Assembly: GCA_963768775.1 (NCBI GenBank)
Contig: CAVYIY010000007.1
Span: 112,297 to 176,296 of the forward strand
Length of the DNA stretch: 64,000 nt
Source of the DNA: FEN-33 sp963768775
Lineage (GTDB): Archaea > Thermoplasmatota > Thermoplasmata > Methanomassiliicoccales > UBA472
Direction of reading: 5' to 3'
The translations under genes and the position numbers were made by a program. Position 1 is the first letter of the stretch, and each line of letters begins with the position of its first letter. Shown one piece after another: positions 1-10,063 of this stretch. The notes beneath the pieces are model-generated. The model had not been told where the DNA came from. It made no database searches and worked only from the letters and a program-made list of their open reading frames with translations.

Positions 1-187
1 TCTCACAAGAAGATGGCACCAATCTCACTATTTGCCCTGCAGACCGCATTTTAGTCGGGCCATGCTTAAGAATCAGGGGCTCTAGACTACGTCAAGGATG
101 TGGAAGAGCAGCAAAGCATGTTGTGCCATCGGCTGGCTGTCATCGTTCAGGCAAGAGGTCAATCGAGAGATCGAGCGAGAGGAAGCG

Positions 188-1243
188 ATGATCGATCGGC
201 TCAGCACTCCGGCCAAGGGGTACCGTCCTGGGCACGGTCATCACCTACGCGTTGATCGCCGTTTCGCTTGTCGTGCTATTCCTGCACCCGAACTTCCTAC
301 TCCTCTGGCTGGTAGGCGCCCTGCTGCTCTATTCGTACAATTTCGTCTTCCTGCTCATCCCCACCTCGACCACGAAGAAGACGAGCATGAGGGAAAGAAT
401 CGACCTGGAAAAGCAATGGAGCCAGTTCAAGGACGTTGCCCGCCACTTGATCGTCAACCGGAAAGGCCTGGCCTTGGAGATGGCGTTCACCGTCTTCCTC
501 GGAGGCATGGTCCCCCTGGCCCTGAACTTCACCGTGATCTTCGGCGTAGGGCTGGTCTTCGCCCTGAACTACGGCATTCTATCGCACGCCATCGATATGG
601 CGTGACCAACGCGATAATCATGCAAATAGTGCTGATCCTGCTGTTCTACGTCCTGCTGATGTTCTTCGCGCCCCATGCCCAGGGGATGACCAAGATATTC
701 CGGCATTTCAGCACCAGCTTCTACAAGGCCCGCTCCAGCGGCAAGATGGCGATAGCCTTGGTGGGCGTCTTGCTGGTCGGGCTGATCGCGATCACCGCGG
801 TACTCTTCTTCGGCGCCATCCTCCTGCCCGGGTCAACGCTGCTGGAACTGATCATCGACCCGGGGATGCCCCAGGGTCTGGACATACTCTCACTGACATT
901 CATCCTCGGGGCGTAGGTGGTGATCATGAGGCATTTCCAAGGCCTCTCCAGCCGGAGGATGGCGATCATCGTGCTGCGCAAGCGCATCGCGACTCTCAGG
1001 AAGGACGTCCTAGGGAAGATAGACGGAACGGAGAGCGGGGCCAGACTGGACCAGGTGCATCGAGATGACGAGATCGAGGCCGCCAGGGTCAGGTACTGCT
1101 CCATGATCATCTACGACATCGCGGAGCACAGCTTCTTCGGCTACGCCCCGGTGTACATGGTGGCGCCAGGCATGCGCTATGCCAAAGAGGACAAAGTGCT
1201 CAGCAGCGCCTCGTTCGACGTGACAGGGATGGAATTGGCTTGA
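188..1243 (+). CDS. Polytopic membrane protein, interrupted (two frameshifts and an in-frame TAG)
   Basis: I do not recognise the family. Joining reading frames gives one protein of about 350 residues: a short N-terminus from ATG 188 (GAGAGGAAG ribosome site just upstream), paired hydrophobic helices, a basic cytoplasmic loop, three or four more helices and a soluble C-terminus. The frame changes near 218 (one extra G in a GGGG run) and changes back near 598, so the ends share one frame. A TAG at 914-916 then falls inside what reads as a continuous transmembrane helix (SLTFILGA, stop, VVIMRHF). A CAG-to-TAG change would explain it. The upstream 100 bases contain codons that could extend the N-terminus, so the start is uncertain. 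The alternative is two genes, 188-916 and 926-1243. Confidence 0.55.
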
Positions 1244-1287
1244 GGCCTTCGCGCCCCCTTACGCACGTCACCGCTCAATCATCCAGA

Positions 1288-2419
1288 TCATTCTAGGGCA
1301 TGGATGTTCTTCTTGGCGCACATTTCCTTCAGCACCTTCGGCCATACGGTGACGCTCACCTCACCGATATGCGCCTTCTTGAGGATGGCCATCTGGGTGC
1401 GGGATTGGCCGATGCCTCCGCCGATGCTCAGCGGTATCTCGCCCTTGACGATGGCTTGGTGGTAAGGGTACTTGAGGAAGTCCAGTCAGGCCGGACATCT
1501 CCAGCTGCTTCTTGAGCGTCTCCCCGTTCACCCTGATCCCCATGGAGGTGAGCTCGTGCCTCCGCTGGGTGACGTGGTTCCAAATCAGGATGTCGCCGTT
1601 CAGGCCGTGCATCGGCCTGCCATCCTTCGACCGGGTTTCCGTGGCCCAATCGTCGTAGTCTGCCGCGCGCATCTCGTGAGGATAGCCGTCGCGCAGCGGC
1701 CAGCCTATGCCATAGATGAAGACCCCCGGGTACTCCTGCAGGATCCTGGTCTCGCGCTCCTTCCGAGGTGCGTCGGGATACTTGTCCAGCAGATCCTCGG
1801 CGTGGACGAACTCCAGCTTGTCCGGCAAGTCTGGATGCCCGTCGGACCTCAGCTCGGGGAAGTGCCTATGCGCCTGCCGCTCCGCCCCCTTGATCACCTT
1901 CCAGATGCGCTCGACCGTCTTGGTGAGATAGTCCAGATTGCGATCGTCGGCCGTTATCGCCCTCTCCCAGTCCCACTGGTCGACGTAGGCGCTGTGATCG
2001 TGGTCGAGGAAGTAGTCCTTGCGCACCGCGCGCATGTCCGTGCACAGGCCTTCGTCTGGCGCCAGGCCGAACTGCCTTAGCGCCATCCGCTTCCATTTCG
2101 TGGCCGCCTGCACCACCTGGGCATTCATCGGATGCAGATCCCGATCATTGGAGATGTGGAATTGGACCGGGGTGCGGGAGCCGTCGCGGTCCAGGAGGTC
2201 GTTTATCCCGCTCTCCGCCTCCACGATGAGCGGGACCGTGACCATCATCAGGCCCAGTTCCTTGCAGAGGTTCTTCTCGATGTACTCCTTCACAAGGAAA
2301 ACAGCCCTCTGGGTGTCCTTTGGGTTCAAGAGCGAGTTATAACCCTCGGGAAGCACCTTATCCAGTTGCTTGTAATCACCAATCCCAGGTCCAGCCAGGT
2401 CTGCTCTCTTGTCGGTCAT
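1288..2419 (-). CDS. asnA: Aspartate-ammonia ligase (AsnA-type asparagine synthetase), frameshifted near C-terminus
   Basis: Makes asparagine from aspartate, ammonia and ATP in the cytoplasm; the fold is class II aminoacyl-tRNA synthetase-like. Family blocks run in order: the N-terminal region ending in NDLLDRDG, the AATKWKR segment, YVDQWDWE, the FVHAEDLLDKYPD region, DYDDWATE, GLNGDILIW and SSMGIRV-like (TSMGIRV). After residue ~310 the open frame goes wrong. A one-base shift near 1482-1488 restores DFLKYPYHQA, then the catalytic GGGIGQSR and a C-terminal VWPKVLKE, ending at TGA 1288-1290. Joined length is about 376 residues, slightly longer than bacterial AsnA (about 330). It is transcribed away from the permease at 2569. 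Identification is secure; whether the frameshift is biological is not. Confidence 0.9.
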
Positions 2420-2568
2420 TTAAGGCGTTTAAGGGAAGCTCGGGGTATTCAAATTGTTCGGTGTTCTCTCCATGACTTGCTTGAGGATTCTGGGGGGCGA
2501 AATTCAATCCTAAGACATGACAAATTGAGCTGGCATGATCACGACCCACAGGAAAGATTGAACTAGAG

Positions 2569-4101
2569 TTGGCTCACATTTGGTTGCCAATGGAGCGGGC
2601 AGGAAGGGGCAGCGTCAAGGTCAAGTTGCAGCGCAAGCTCAATGCCTTCGACGTGACCAACCTGGTCATCGGCTCAATCATTGGTGCCGATATCTACGTT
2701 GCCACCGGCCTGTCAGTCGGGCTGATCGGCCCTTCATCACTGGTCATCTGGCTGCTCGCAGGCATGATGGCCATGGTCATCGCCCTTTCCTTCGCCTATT
2801 GCGTCATGCTCATGCCCCGGGTCGGCGGTCCGTACGCCTATGTGAGAGCCGTCTCCACGCCCTTCGCCGGGTTCATGGTGGGCTGGGCGCTGCTATTGGC
2901 AGAATGGTTCTCCCTCGCCGTGTTCCCCGTCGCCTTCGCCCAATACTTCAGCTCCTTGGTCCCTGGCATCGACGCCATCGGCATCATCCTGTTGAAGGCG
3001 GGGTTCATAATCTTCATCATAGTCACGAACACAGTCGGAGTCAAAGCGGCGGGGCGCACCAACGACCTACTGACGATCATCAAGCTGAGCCCACTGGTGT
3101 TGATAATCATAGGAGGAATGGCATTCCTATTCCTCAATCCCACAATTGTAGGAAATAACCTTTCGCCTTTCGTCACCGGCGGCCTAGGATCCTTCGGGAC
3201 GGCGCTTATCCTCATCTTCTGGGCTTATGCTGGCTTCGAGCTCTCCACCATACCGGCGAACGAGGTGGAGAAGCCGGAGCGAACGATTCCGAAGGCAATC
3301 GTGCTGGGCATGCTCTTCGTCATCGCCTTCTACCTCCTGACCAACCTAGTTGTGGTCGGAGCGGTCAGCTCGCCCCAGCTGAACTCCACCAACACCCCGC
3401 TGATCACCGCGGCTTCCACCATCTTCGGCGGACCGGTGCTCTCGGGCATCATGATGCTGGTGGTCGGAGTCGGCGCGCTATTCTCCATCCTCGGGGCGGA
3501 CGAGTCGGGCACCATCGGCACCTCCAGGCTGGCATATGCCATGTCCCTCGACGGCCTGTTGCCGCGCTCCTTCGCCAATAAGCATGCGGAATTTGGCACG
3601 CCCTATGTGGCACTCATCGTCCTCTGCGCCACCGCATTCGTCGCCAGCGTCTTCGGCGGACTGGCGACGCTGATCAGCTCCTCGGTCTTCCTGCTCGCCT
3701 TCGTGTATCTGGCCACCTGCCTATCGACCATCCGCTTGGAACGGAAGAACTCGGAGGCGGCCAGCAAACTGCATTGGAAGATCATGATCCCGGCGCTTGG
3801 AGCCATGTTCTCGCTATTCCTAATCATCCTCGTCGATCCGGTCGAGATAGCCGTGTCCATAGGGGTGCTCGCCGTCGGGGTCCTGGTCTATGCTTACTTC
3901 TCCCCGAAGAAGGAGTTGGCGGAGGCGAAGGCCGTGTATCTGTCGGAGGAGGCGGTGCTGAAGAGGGTGAGGCGCCAGAGCACCACCTTCCTGGCCCACC
4001 CCATATTCCATTTGAAGCGCCTGGTCTACCGGCGCCGCCACATCGAGCCGGCCATCGTGCTTATCCCTGAGGACGACCCGACCAGGCGATTGAAGGAATG
4101 A
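2569..4101 (+). CDS. APC-superfamily amino acid permease
   Basis: Integral membrane transporter of the amino acid-polyamine-organocation superfamily, probably importing amino acids by proton or sodium symport. About 12 hydrophobic helices fit the usual topology. The first helix carries the unwound GSIIGADIYVATG segment typical of APC substrate sites, and helix 6 holds WAYAGFE. A charged 80-residue C-terminal tail follows the last helix. The start may be TTG 2569 or ATG 2590; neither has a strong ribosome site. It is divergent from asnA, so shared regulation of amino-acid metabolism is possible but unproven. The substrate cannot be read from the sequence. Confidence 0.88.
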   Translation: MAHIWLPMERAGRGSVKVKLQRKLNAFDVTNLVIGSIIGADIYVATGLSVGLIGPSSLVIWLLAGMMAMVIALSFAYCVMLMPRVGGPYAYVRAVSTPFAGFMVGWALLLAEWFSLAVFPVAFAQYFSSLVPGIDAIGIILLKAGFIIFIIVTNTVGVKAAGRTNDLLTIIKLSPLVLIIIGGMAFLFLNPTIVGNNLSPFVTGGLGSFGTALILIFWAYAGFELSTIPANEVEKPERTIPKAIVLGMLFVIAFYLLTNLVVVGAVSSPQLNSTNTPLITAASTIFGGPVLSGIMMLVVGVGALFSILGADESGTIGTSRLAYAMSLDGLLPRSFANKHAEFGTPYVALIVLCATAFVASVFGGLATLISSSVFLLAFVYLATCLSTIRLERKNSEAASKLHWKIMIPALGAMFSLFLIILVDPVEIAVSIGVLAVGVLVYAYFSPKKELAEAKAVYLSEEAVLKRVRRQSTTFLAHPIFHLKRLVYRRRHIEPAIVLIPEDDPTRRLKE

Positions 4102-4177
4102 ATCGTTCGCGGGTCATTGATGCCTCAAAGGCATCATCCTAAATACGTCCGGCTCTGTCGCACGGCAAGGTGGCAAA

Positions 4178-4918
4178 ATGGCTCAAGATGATCTCTACGA
4201 AGCGATATTCAGGCGCAAGTCGGTTAGGAAGTATGCTCCAGGCAAATTGGATCCTGCCATGATGGAGAAGGTCGTAGCACATTTAGCTGAGCTCAAACCG
4301 CTCTTCCCGGAGATCCGCACTGAGTTGAAGGTAATGACCAATCAAGAAGTGAAGGGCATGTTCAAGGTAGATGCTCCCCACTTCCTGGCATTCTTCTCAG
4401 AAGTCCGGGAAGCCTCCCCCACCAACGCCGGCTTCATGATGCAACAGATGGACTTATTCCTCTCCGCCCATGGAATCGGCAGTTGCTGGCAGGGGGGGCC
4501 GAAGCCGATAAGGGAGTCGATGAAGGTCTCCAAATTCGAGTTTGTTACTCTATTGGCATTCGGTCCGCCCGCTGAGGACATCCACCGCAAGAGCATCTCG
4601 GAGTTTAAAAGAGAGCCCCTGGCCAATATCTCGGAAGTGAAAGGTTACGATGACTTGCTGGAACCGGCCCGCCTCGCCCCATCCGGAATGAACAACCAAC
4701 CCTGGTTCTTCACCGGTGGGAATGGATCAATCCACGTCAGTTACGCAAAATCGATGGCGGTCGATCGGATGAACCAGATCAGCTCAGGCATAGCTCTCTG
4801 CCACATGAGGCTGGCTGCGACTCATTCCGGCAGGAAGGTCGAGTTCAGGAATGACCGGTCCGCGGATGCGAACCCTCCGAAGAAGTACTCGTATGTCGCG
4901 ACAATGATTATCGGTTAG
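4178..4918 (+). CDS. Nitroreductase-fold FMN protein
   Basis: Predicted FMN-dependent oxidoreductase of about 246 residues. The N-terminus has the family hallmark RRKSVRKY, which contacts FMN phosphate. The second half carries LAPSGMNNQPW, the usual ARxAPSxxNxQPW FMN-binding segment, but here near residue 165 rather than close to the start. This arrangement, with a first half scanning like a second nitroreductase lobe (FMMQQMDLFLSAHGIGSCW), matches the TM1586-like 'putative nitroreductase' family in which two lobes form one chain. Start ATG 4178 is supported by AAGGTGG five bases upstream. It stands alone; its substrate is unknown. Confidence 0.82.
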   Translation: MAQDDLYEAIFRRKSVRKYAPGKLDPAMMEKVVAHLAELKPLFPEIRTELKVMTNQEVKGMFKVDAPHFLAFFSEVREASPTNAGFMMQQMDLFLSAHGIGSCWQGGPKPIRESMKVSKFEFVTLLAFGPPAEDIHRKSISEFKREPLANISEVKGYDDLLEPARLAPSGMNNQPWFFTGGNGSIHVSYAKSMAVDRMNQISSGIALCHMRLAATHSGRKVEFRNDRSADANPPKKYSYVATMIIG

Positions 4919-4970
4919 GTCGTTGAAAGAAGACTGGCAACCCGAAGCTCTGCTGTTTCAAAGCAATGAT

Positions 4971-5016
4971 GCAAAAAAGAGGGAATTAAAAAAATAGAAA
5001 ATTGGGCCGTTAGGCC
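4971..5016 (-). terminator. Probable transcription terminator of the CxxC-x17-CxxC gene
   Basis: Reading the minus strand beyond the stop at 5020, a GGCC-TAAC-GGCC hairpin (5005-5016) is followed by two T-rich runs (about 4990-4997 and 4975-4980). Archaeal terminators are chiefly T tracts, so this is a good fit. No experimental evidence. Confidence 0.45.
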
Positions 5017-5019
5017 GGT

Positions 5020-5202
5020 TTAGAATCGGTCCTTCGGCTTGTGCTTCTGGAAGCAGTCCCTGCAATATACAGGCCTGCCCTCTGTCGGCTTGAAAGGTAC
5101 CTGAGTTTGTGCTCCGCAGTCGGAGCAGGTTACGTCGTGCATCTCGCGTGGTCCATCGTTTCTTGGGCGACCGTAGCCGCCCGATCTCTCTTTTCCGTAC
5201 AT
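5020..5202 (-). CDS. CxxC-x17-CxxC zinc-binding small protein
   Basis: Sixty-residue basic protein with CSDC and CRDC separated by exactly 17 residues, including VPFKP and GRPVY. This is the signature of the CxxC-x17-CxxC family (TIGR04272-type), found in archaea and bacteria and presumed to bind zinc; the N-terminus is Gly/Arg-rich, which suggests but does not prove nucleic-acid contact. It is a monocistron, ended by the T-rich site at 4971-5016. The biochemical role is unknown in the family. Confidence 0.85.
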   Translation of the reverse strand: MYGKERSGGYGRPRNDGPREMHDVTCSDCGAQTQVPFKPTEGRPVYCRDCFQKHKPKDRF

Positions 5203-5489
5203 ATTACTAATCTACCTACTGTTGTTTGAAATCCCAAAAATCCTTTCGAACCCTTGTGATTGACTAGCCATAGATTTCTAGTTAATAAAGGCAACGGTTG
5301 CAGGAGTGCATTTTCGGAGTAATGCCCTCCTTTCTAATGCCAGCTCACGCTCGACGCTTCCCAGGGACAATGGCGCACAAGAGGCCCGAACTACAGCAAT
5401 TAGGTCAATCTCATCCGATGCCAGTGACTTTGGCGGAGGCAAGCATTAAGAGCCCCTAATGCATGAATCAGACATCCAGGGGGAAGCTG

Positions 5490-5960
5490 ATGAAGATCTT
5501 GGTGGTATTCGACTCGGTCTCGGCAACGAAGATGACGGAGAAGGTCGCAAAGGCCATCGCAGAGGCGATGAGGGCCAATGGGGCGGACGCTGACTGCCTC
5601 TTCTGCAAGGATGTCAATCCAATCTCAGTCAAGGGCTATGATTGCCTGGTAGTCGGTTCACCCACCATGGCGTGGAAGCCGACCAAGGAGATAATGCAGT
5701 TCCTCGGCAACCTGCCAAGCGCATCGGTCAAAGGCAAATCGGCGGCAGCCTTCGACACCCAGATACAGATGCGGATTAGTGGCAACGCAACCAAGGCCAT
5801 CGAGGCCAAGCTTACCGAGCTGGGATTAAAGCTGGTTTCGCCCCCGCTCATCTCCTACGTGGAGGGCAAAACAGACCGCTACCAAATGAAGGAAGGCGAG
5901 CTGGAGAAGGCAAAGGCTTGGGCGGTGGACCTGGCGAAGGTGCTGTCGAAGGCAATTTGA
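5490..5960 (+). CDS. Flavodoxin family protein
   Basis: FMN-binding electron-transfer protein of 156 residues. The N-terminal strand KILVVFDSVSATKMTEKVAKAI matches the flavodoxin phosphate-binding loop (T/S-x-T/S-x-x-T), and VVGSPTMAWKPT is the second FMN loop. Length suits a short-chain flavodoxin. ATG 5490 is preferred over ATG 5463 because GGGGGAAG lies just before it and the protein then starts at the first beta strand. Its redox partner is not evident. A second flavodoxin of similar design lies at 32810. Confidence 0.87.
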   Translation: MKILVVFDSVSATKMTEKVAKAIAEAMRANGADADCLFCKDVNPISVKGYDCLVVGSPTMAWKPTKEIMQFLGNLPSASVKGKSAAAFDTQIQMRISGNATKAIEAKLTELGLKLVSPPLISYVEGKTDRYQMKEGELEKAKAWAVDLAKVLSKAI

Positions 5961-5996
5961 TGCGCAGAATTCTTCTAGCCACGGCCGACTCAAGGC

Positions 5997-6951
5997 GTGG
6001 CCATTCTTCGAAGCACTCCTGAATCCGTTGAGCCCGCGCAAGATAAATGTAAGTCAGACGACGCTTTATCGCTCTTGGAAAGGAGTCTCATGCTCATCGA
6101 TGCCGGCAAGCTTTCGAAGGACATGCTTAAGGATGAAGTCGCGATAGTCACCGGAGGCGGACGCGGCATCGGTTACGAGGCGGCCCGAAGCCTGCTTTGG
6201 CTGGGAGCTAAGGTAATCGTTGCCGAAATCGATGAGCAGACCGGCAAGAACGCCGCCTTGGAGCTAAGCTAAGGAATTCGGCCTTGGGCGAGCGATATTT
6301 GTCAAGACGGACGTCGGGGACGAAGGGGAAGTGAAGAGGTTGAGGCAGGCAGCGCTCGCCGAGTTCGGGAAGGTGGACGTCGTCCTCAACAATGCAACCA
6401 TCTTTCCCATGGGCGCGGTGAAGGACGTCCCCATCGCCTCCTGGGACAAGAGCTACCACGTGAACCTTCGCGGCCCAGTCCTCCTGGCCCTTGCCTTCCT
6501 GCCCGACATGATCGCAAGGAAGCATGGCATCTTCGTCTGCGTCTCGTCTTCGGGGGCAGCGCCGTTCATGGGGGCGTACGAGGTCTTCAAGACCTCCCAG
6601 GTGGAGCTGTCAAACACCGTCAGCGCCGAGGTCGAAGGCACTGGCGTCATCGCATTCACCATCGGGCCAGGGATCGTGCCCACCCCGGGATTCCTAGCGG
6701 GTAGTGGGGAGGTGGCCTCTTACATGGGTATGACTACGGAACAGCTGCTCAAAATGAACGAAGCGGTTCTCCTGACGCCAGAAGCCGCAGGGGTGGGATT
6801 CGCTGGCGCAATCGCGCTCGCCTCAAAGTATCATGGCAAGGAGATCAGCTCGATCCAGGTGCTGAAGGATATCGGGATCTCGCTGGTTGAACTTCAGAGG
6901 ATAAAAGCATCCCCGCCTTCGACTCCATCCGCGCTTTGGAATTCCACATGA
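5997..6951 (+). CDS. Short-chain dehydrogenase/reductase, frameshifted
   Basis: Classical SDR enzyme that oxidises or reduces an unknown alcohol/ketone with NAD(P). The Rossmann motif TGGGRGIG is in the first open segment and NNAT, SSSG and the catalytic Y-x-x-x-K (YEVFK) are in the second. A single extra A in the run at 6262-6270 (GAGCTAAGCTAAGG) splits them; joining yields LAKEFG and a continuous protein of about 317 residues. The N-terminal 45 residues before the Rossmann strand are longer than usual; ATG 5997, 6090 and 6123 are all possible starts. The stop overlaps the next gene by four bases (ATGA), so the two are translationally coupled. Confidence 0.78.
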
Positions 6952-7283
6952 AGGTCCTGACAACTTATCAAGAGCAGTCAGAGGGGTGGAAGAAGCGCAA
7001 CCTATTCGAGCGCCAGTGGGTCTATCGGGACTTCAAGAAGCAGACCGGAAAATCGGTCGATGAGATGCTTGCGGATCTGGAGAATCTTGAGAAGCACATA
7101 TCAAAGCAGAATGTAACGGAGGAAATGACCAGGCCGTTTACCGACCTCGCTGCATTCTGCCACCACCAACAGGACCTGCTCCGGGGATTCGAGAAGGACC
7201 CAAAGAAGCTCGAAACGAACCTGAAGGCGATCGATTCCTGGATAGAGGATATCTCGGCTCTCATCAAGCTCATCGACGGATAG
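6948..7283 (+). CDS. Conserved-looking helical hypothetical protein coupled to the SDR
   Basis: About 111 residues, highly charged and helical throughout, with no membrane segment and one Cys-His-His cluster (FCHHQQ). Its ATG overlaps the TGA of the preceding SDR (ATGA), so it is cotranslated with it and probably works with it, perhaps as an accessory or binding subunit. An in-frame ATG at 6936 is an alternative start. I do not recognise the family. Confidence 0.65.
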   Translation: MKVLTTYQEQSEGWKKRNLFERQWVYRDFKKQTGKSVDEMLADLENLEKHISKQNVTEEMTRPFTDLAAFCHHQQDLLRGFEKDPKKLETNLKAIDSWIEDISALIKLIDG

Positions 7284-7354
7284 TCGTTCGAGATTCCGTC
7301 TTCCGCACGCAGACATATACGAGAAATAGAAGGAAAACGCTCCTCATCACAGAA

Positions 7355-9643
7355 GTGATCACCGTGAAAATGGGGATCGTCTCGGTCTTTGTCATGGCGA
7401 TGATGACATGCGCCATCATACCGGCATCCATCTCCATGCAGGCTACGCCACCGACATCCGATGGTCAGAATCTGGAATGGATCTCCCATGAGGTCTACAG
7501 CCCAATGGCTTGGGGGAAGACCTCCCTGGCCGTGGACAACCAGGGCAAGGAGCATATTGCATTTTGGGATACCGCCACCTACAATCTCATTTATGCTACC
7601 AATGCCCGAGGATCGTGGACCTGGAGCGTGGTCGACAGTTCATGGAATACCACAGGCGAGGCGATGGTCGCGCTAGACAGCTCAGGGAGCCCGCATCTGG
7701 TCTATACCATCCCTGGTAATCCGGCCACATATAATTCCACGTTGAGATATGCTAACCGTGTCAACGGCAACTGGAACATAACCGATATCGTAGAGGGCGA
7801 AATCTCATGGGGTAATGACATGACCATGGACCTGAACGACAAGGTCCACATCGCCTACACGGAATACATCCGCTCCTCGGATCGTTTCGATGTGGTCTAT
7901 TGCACCGATTCGAACGGAGCTTGGGCCGAGACCGTAGTTGGCCAAGCTGATGGTCCCACAGTCTCAATCGCTGCCGATCACCAAGGGAAAGCGTACATCA
8001 GCTATTCGTCGCCGCCCAACGGAGTGCTAATGCTGGCCACGAACTCGAATGGCAGCTGGGCCAACAAGATAATCGATGACCAATCTCTGACCCTCGGCTT
8101 CTACTCGTCCATAGCCGTCGATCCGCTTGGCACAGTCCATATCAGCTATGTGGACTACAATTCCCAAGGCAAGCTCAAATATGCAACGAATCCAACGGGC
8201 AATTGGACCTGCGAATACATCGATACCGAATCGTACATCAATTCCCCGACCTCTCTGGCAGTGGATTCCGAGCAGCGGGCGCACATCACTTATTTCGATT
8301 GGTTCCACAGCGAGGTGAAATACGCCACCAACAAGAACGGGAGCTGGGAAATATCCGTTCCCGTTCAGGCGTCAGAGTCAGGGCATGGTCCGAGCCTCGC
8401 GCTGGACGCAAACGACATGCCGCACATCAGCTACGTGTCCACTTCGCATTCGCAAGCCGCATGCACGGTCCTGACACTCCCCCATCCTGTTCCAACCTAC
8501 CATGTGAGCGAGCCTTCCGCAAGTGTCTCCTGGAGAATCGGCGAGACCCATAGGATACAGTGGGAGAGCGCCGATACTGGGCCATTAATCAAGCTGGACC
8601 TTTGCCTTCCGGGAACGCAGCCAGAAGGATGGGCTGGCCCGGTGAGCGTCCTTGTCATCAATGGGGCATTTGACAACATCGGCTATTACGATTGGACGGT
8701 TCCGGATATCATGCCAAGCAACGCCTACCAGATAATGGTGAGCGATGCCGCGGACAATTCCACGTTCGCCTACAGCGGCGAATTCAATATCAAGGCCCCG
8801 AAGTTACCGGACGTTACCGGGGTCGTTTGCACGCAGCTGGACTACCCAATTTCAGGAGCGCAGATCCTGATCGACGACCTCGGTTCCATCACCAGCGAGC
8901 AGAATGGCTATTTCATCGTCGAGCTAAGCAAAGGGGAGCATAGCTTGACGTTCTCGGCGGAGGGATTCGACTCTCTGACGACTCAAATCACTGTGGGAAA
9001 TGTCACCACATTAGACCTGGGGAAAATCCAATTGACGGTGAACAACTCGGCGATGCACCTGGTCACCTATCATCACGGAACAGATTTCTCGATGTTGATC
9101 CCGGAATCCTGGGAACTGGCACAGGACGTTAGCATCGGGGGTGGCAGATTCGCACTGGTCCTTAACGGCAGCACTAATTGGGCGGTGAGAACCAACATTA
9201 ATGTTCAGACCGCCCTGGACCCATCCGCGCAGGGAACATCCTCTTACCTGTGGAACTTGGCCAACAATACCATACAGGGTTTGCAGCAAGGCGGCTACTC
9301 AGCTTCCATTTTCGGGAGCCCCAAATTCCTAACGATATCGGATCATCCGGCCATGATCTACTCAATCAAGTACGAAGGAAGCGGCTTGATGCAGGAGCAG
9401 GCATTGGTGATCGACGCAGGGTCCCATAGAGGATGGGTAATTACCTTCACAACTTCCCAGTCAGAATATCCCACCTATAGACCGACGTTCGACCAGATCG
9501 CCTTGAGCCTTCAGGTTTCTGACGCTTCATCGAACGGTTACATCGATCCGGTCAGCCTAGCAGTATTGATCGGGATGGTTGCCGGCCTTGGTGTTCTGGT
9601 GATCTCCTTCAGGATTAGAGAAAGAGCGGGCTCCAAACGATGA
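7355..9643 (+). CDS. Secreted, C-terminally anchored beta-propeller-like repeat protein
   Basis: Predicted cell-surface protein of 762 residues. An N-terminal signal-like hydrophobic stretch (residues 5-30) precedes at least seven repeats of about 45 residues with the pattern H-I-S/A-Y-x-D ... L-x-Y-A-T-N-x-x-G-S-W, typical of BNR/YncE-like propeller blades. Residues ~375-480 look Ig-like, ~485-550 resemble a carboxypeptidase regulatory-like fold (GAQILIDD...), and ~550-720 form a further soluble domain. A single transmembrane helix near 735-755 is followed by a basic tail (RIRERAGSKR), a membrane anchor. GTG 7355 is the likely start, ATG 7370 an alternative. The ligand is unknown. Confidence 0.75.
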   Translation: MITVKMGIVSVFVMAMMTCAIIPASISMQATPPTSDGQNLEWISHEVYSPMAWGKTSLAVDNQGKEHIAFWDTATYNLIYATNARGSWTWSVVDSSWNTTGEAMVALDSSGSPHLVYTIPGNPATYNSTLRYANRVNGNWNITDIVEGEISWGNDMTMDLNDKVHIAYTEYIRSSDRFDVVYCTDSNGAWAETVVGQADGPTVSIAADHQGKAYISYSSPPNGVLMLATNSNGSWANKIIDDQSLTLGFYSSIAVDPLGTVHISYVDYNSQGKLKYATNPTGNWTCEYIDTESYINSPTSLAVDSEQRAHITYFDWFHSEVKYATNKNGSWEISVPVQASESGHGPSLALDANDMPHISYVSTSHSQAACTVLTLPHPVPTYHVSEPSASVSWRIGETHRIQWESADTGPLIKLDLCLPGTQPEGWAGPVSVLVINGAFDNIGYYDWTVPDIMPSNAYQIMVSDAADNSTFAYSGEFNIKAPKLPDVTGVVCTQLDYPISGAQILIDDLGSITSEQNGYFIVELSKGEHSLTFSAEGFDSLTTQITVGNVTTLDLGKIQLTVNNSAMHLVTYHHGTDFSMLIPESWELAQDVSIGGGRFALVLNGSTNWAVRTNINVQTALDPSAQGTSSYLWNLANNTIQGLQQGGYSASIFGSPKFLTISDHPAMIYSIKYEGSGLMQEQALVIDAGSHRGWVITFTTSQSEYPTYRPTFDQIALSLQVSDASSNGYIDPVSLAVLIGMVAGLGVLVISFRIRERAGSKR

Positions 9644-9720
9644 GCCCTTCCGAATCTCGTGGTGCTCATATAACTATATCGATGACGAGCAATCGTTTAT
9701 CAATCAAGGAGGGGCAACAA

Positions 9721-9864
9721 GTGGAAGAGGAGGAGAAGAAGGGAAAGGCGGAGGAAACCGTCGAAAAGACCGGTGAAGTGATAGGAAAGGGCGTCGGCAA
9801 GGGCGTCGACATCACTAAGGGATTCGGAAAGGGATTGAAGAAGGGGTTCAAGAAGGAAGAGTAG
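9721..9864 (+). CDS. Small acidic/basic Gly-Lys repeat protein
   Basis: The true start is GTG 9721, because AAGGAGG lies at 9706-9712 with ideal spacing; a longer open frame from 9640 would have no such signal. The 47-residue product has an acidic N-terminus (EEEEKK), then repeats of GKGVGKG, TKGFGKG and KKGFKK. No membrane segment. It resembles short stress or nucleic-acid-associated tail peptides, but I cannot assign a family. It follows the surface protein on the same strand. Confidence 0.55.
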   Translation: MEEEEKKGKAEETVEKTGEVIGKGVGKGVDITKGFGKGLKKGFKKEE

Positions 9865-10063
9865 GCCCGAACCATCTAATTTGTGACTGGCCAAACCTCT
9901 TCATTCCCCTAATTTTTCCGAGGAATTGCATGAACTGGCCAGCGATGGCAAGCTCATATCTCACATTAGCAAGCAGCCCATCGTGTGGCCCTTCTTGCGG
10001 ACCGAGAATTGCTTGGGCAAGCTCTAAGTATCAGCCGCTCAAGAGTCGGTGATCGGTGGCAAA

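Noticed and set aside
98..916. A long 272-codon open frame
   Set aside because: Its middle part is read out of frame; the real protein changes to another frame between ~218 and ~598, where the hydrophobic helices are found.
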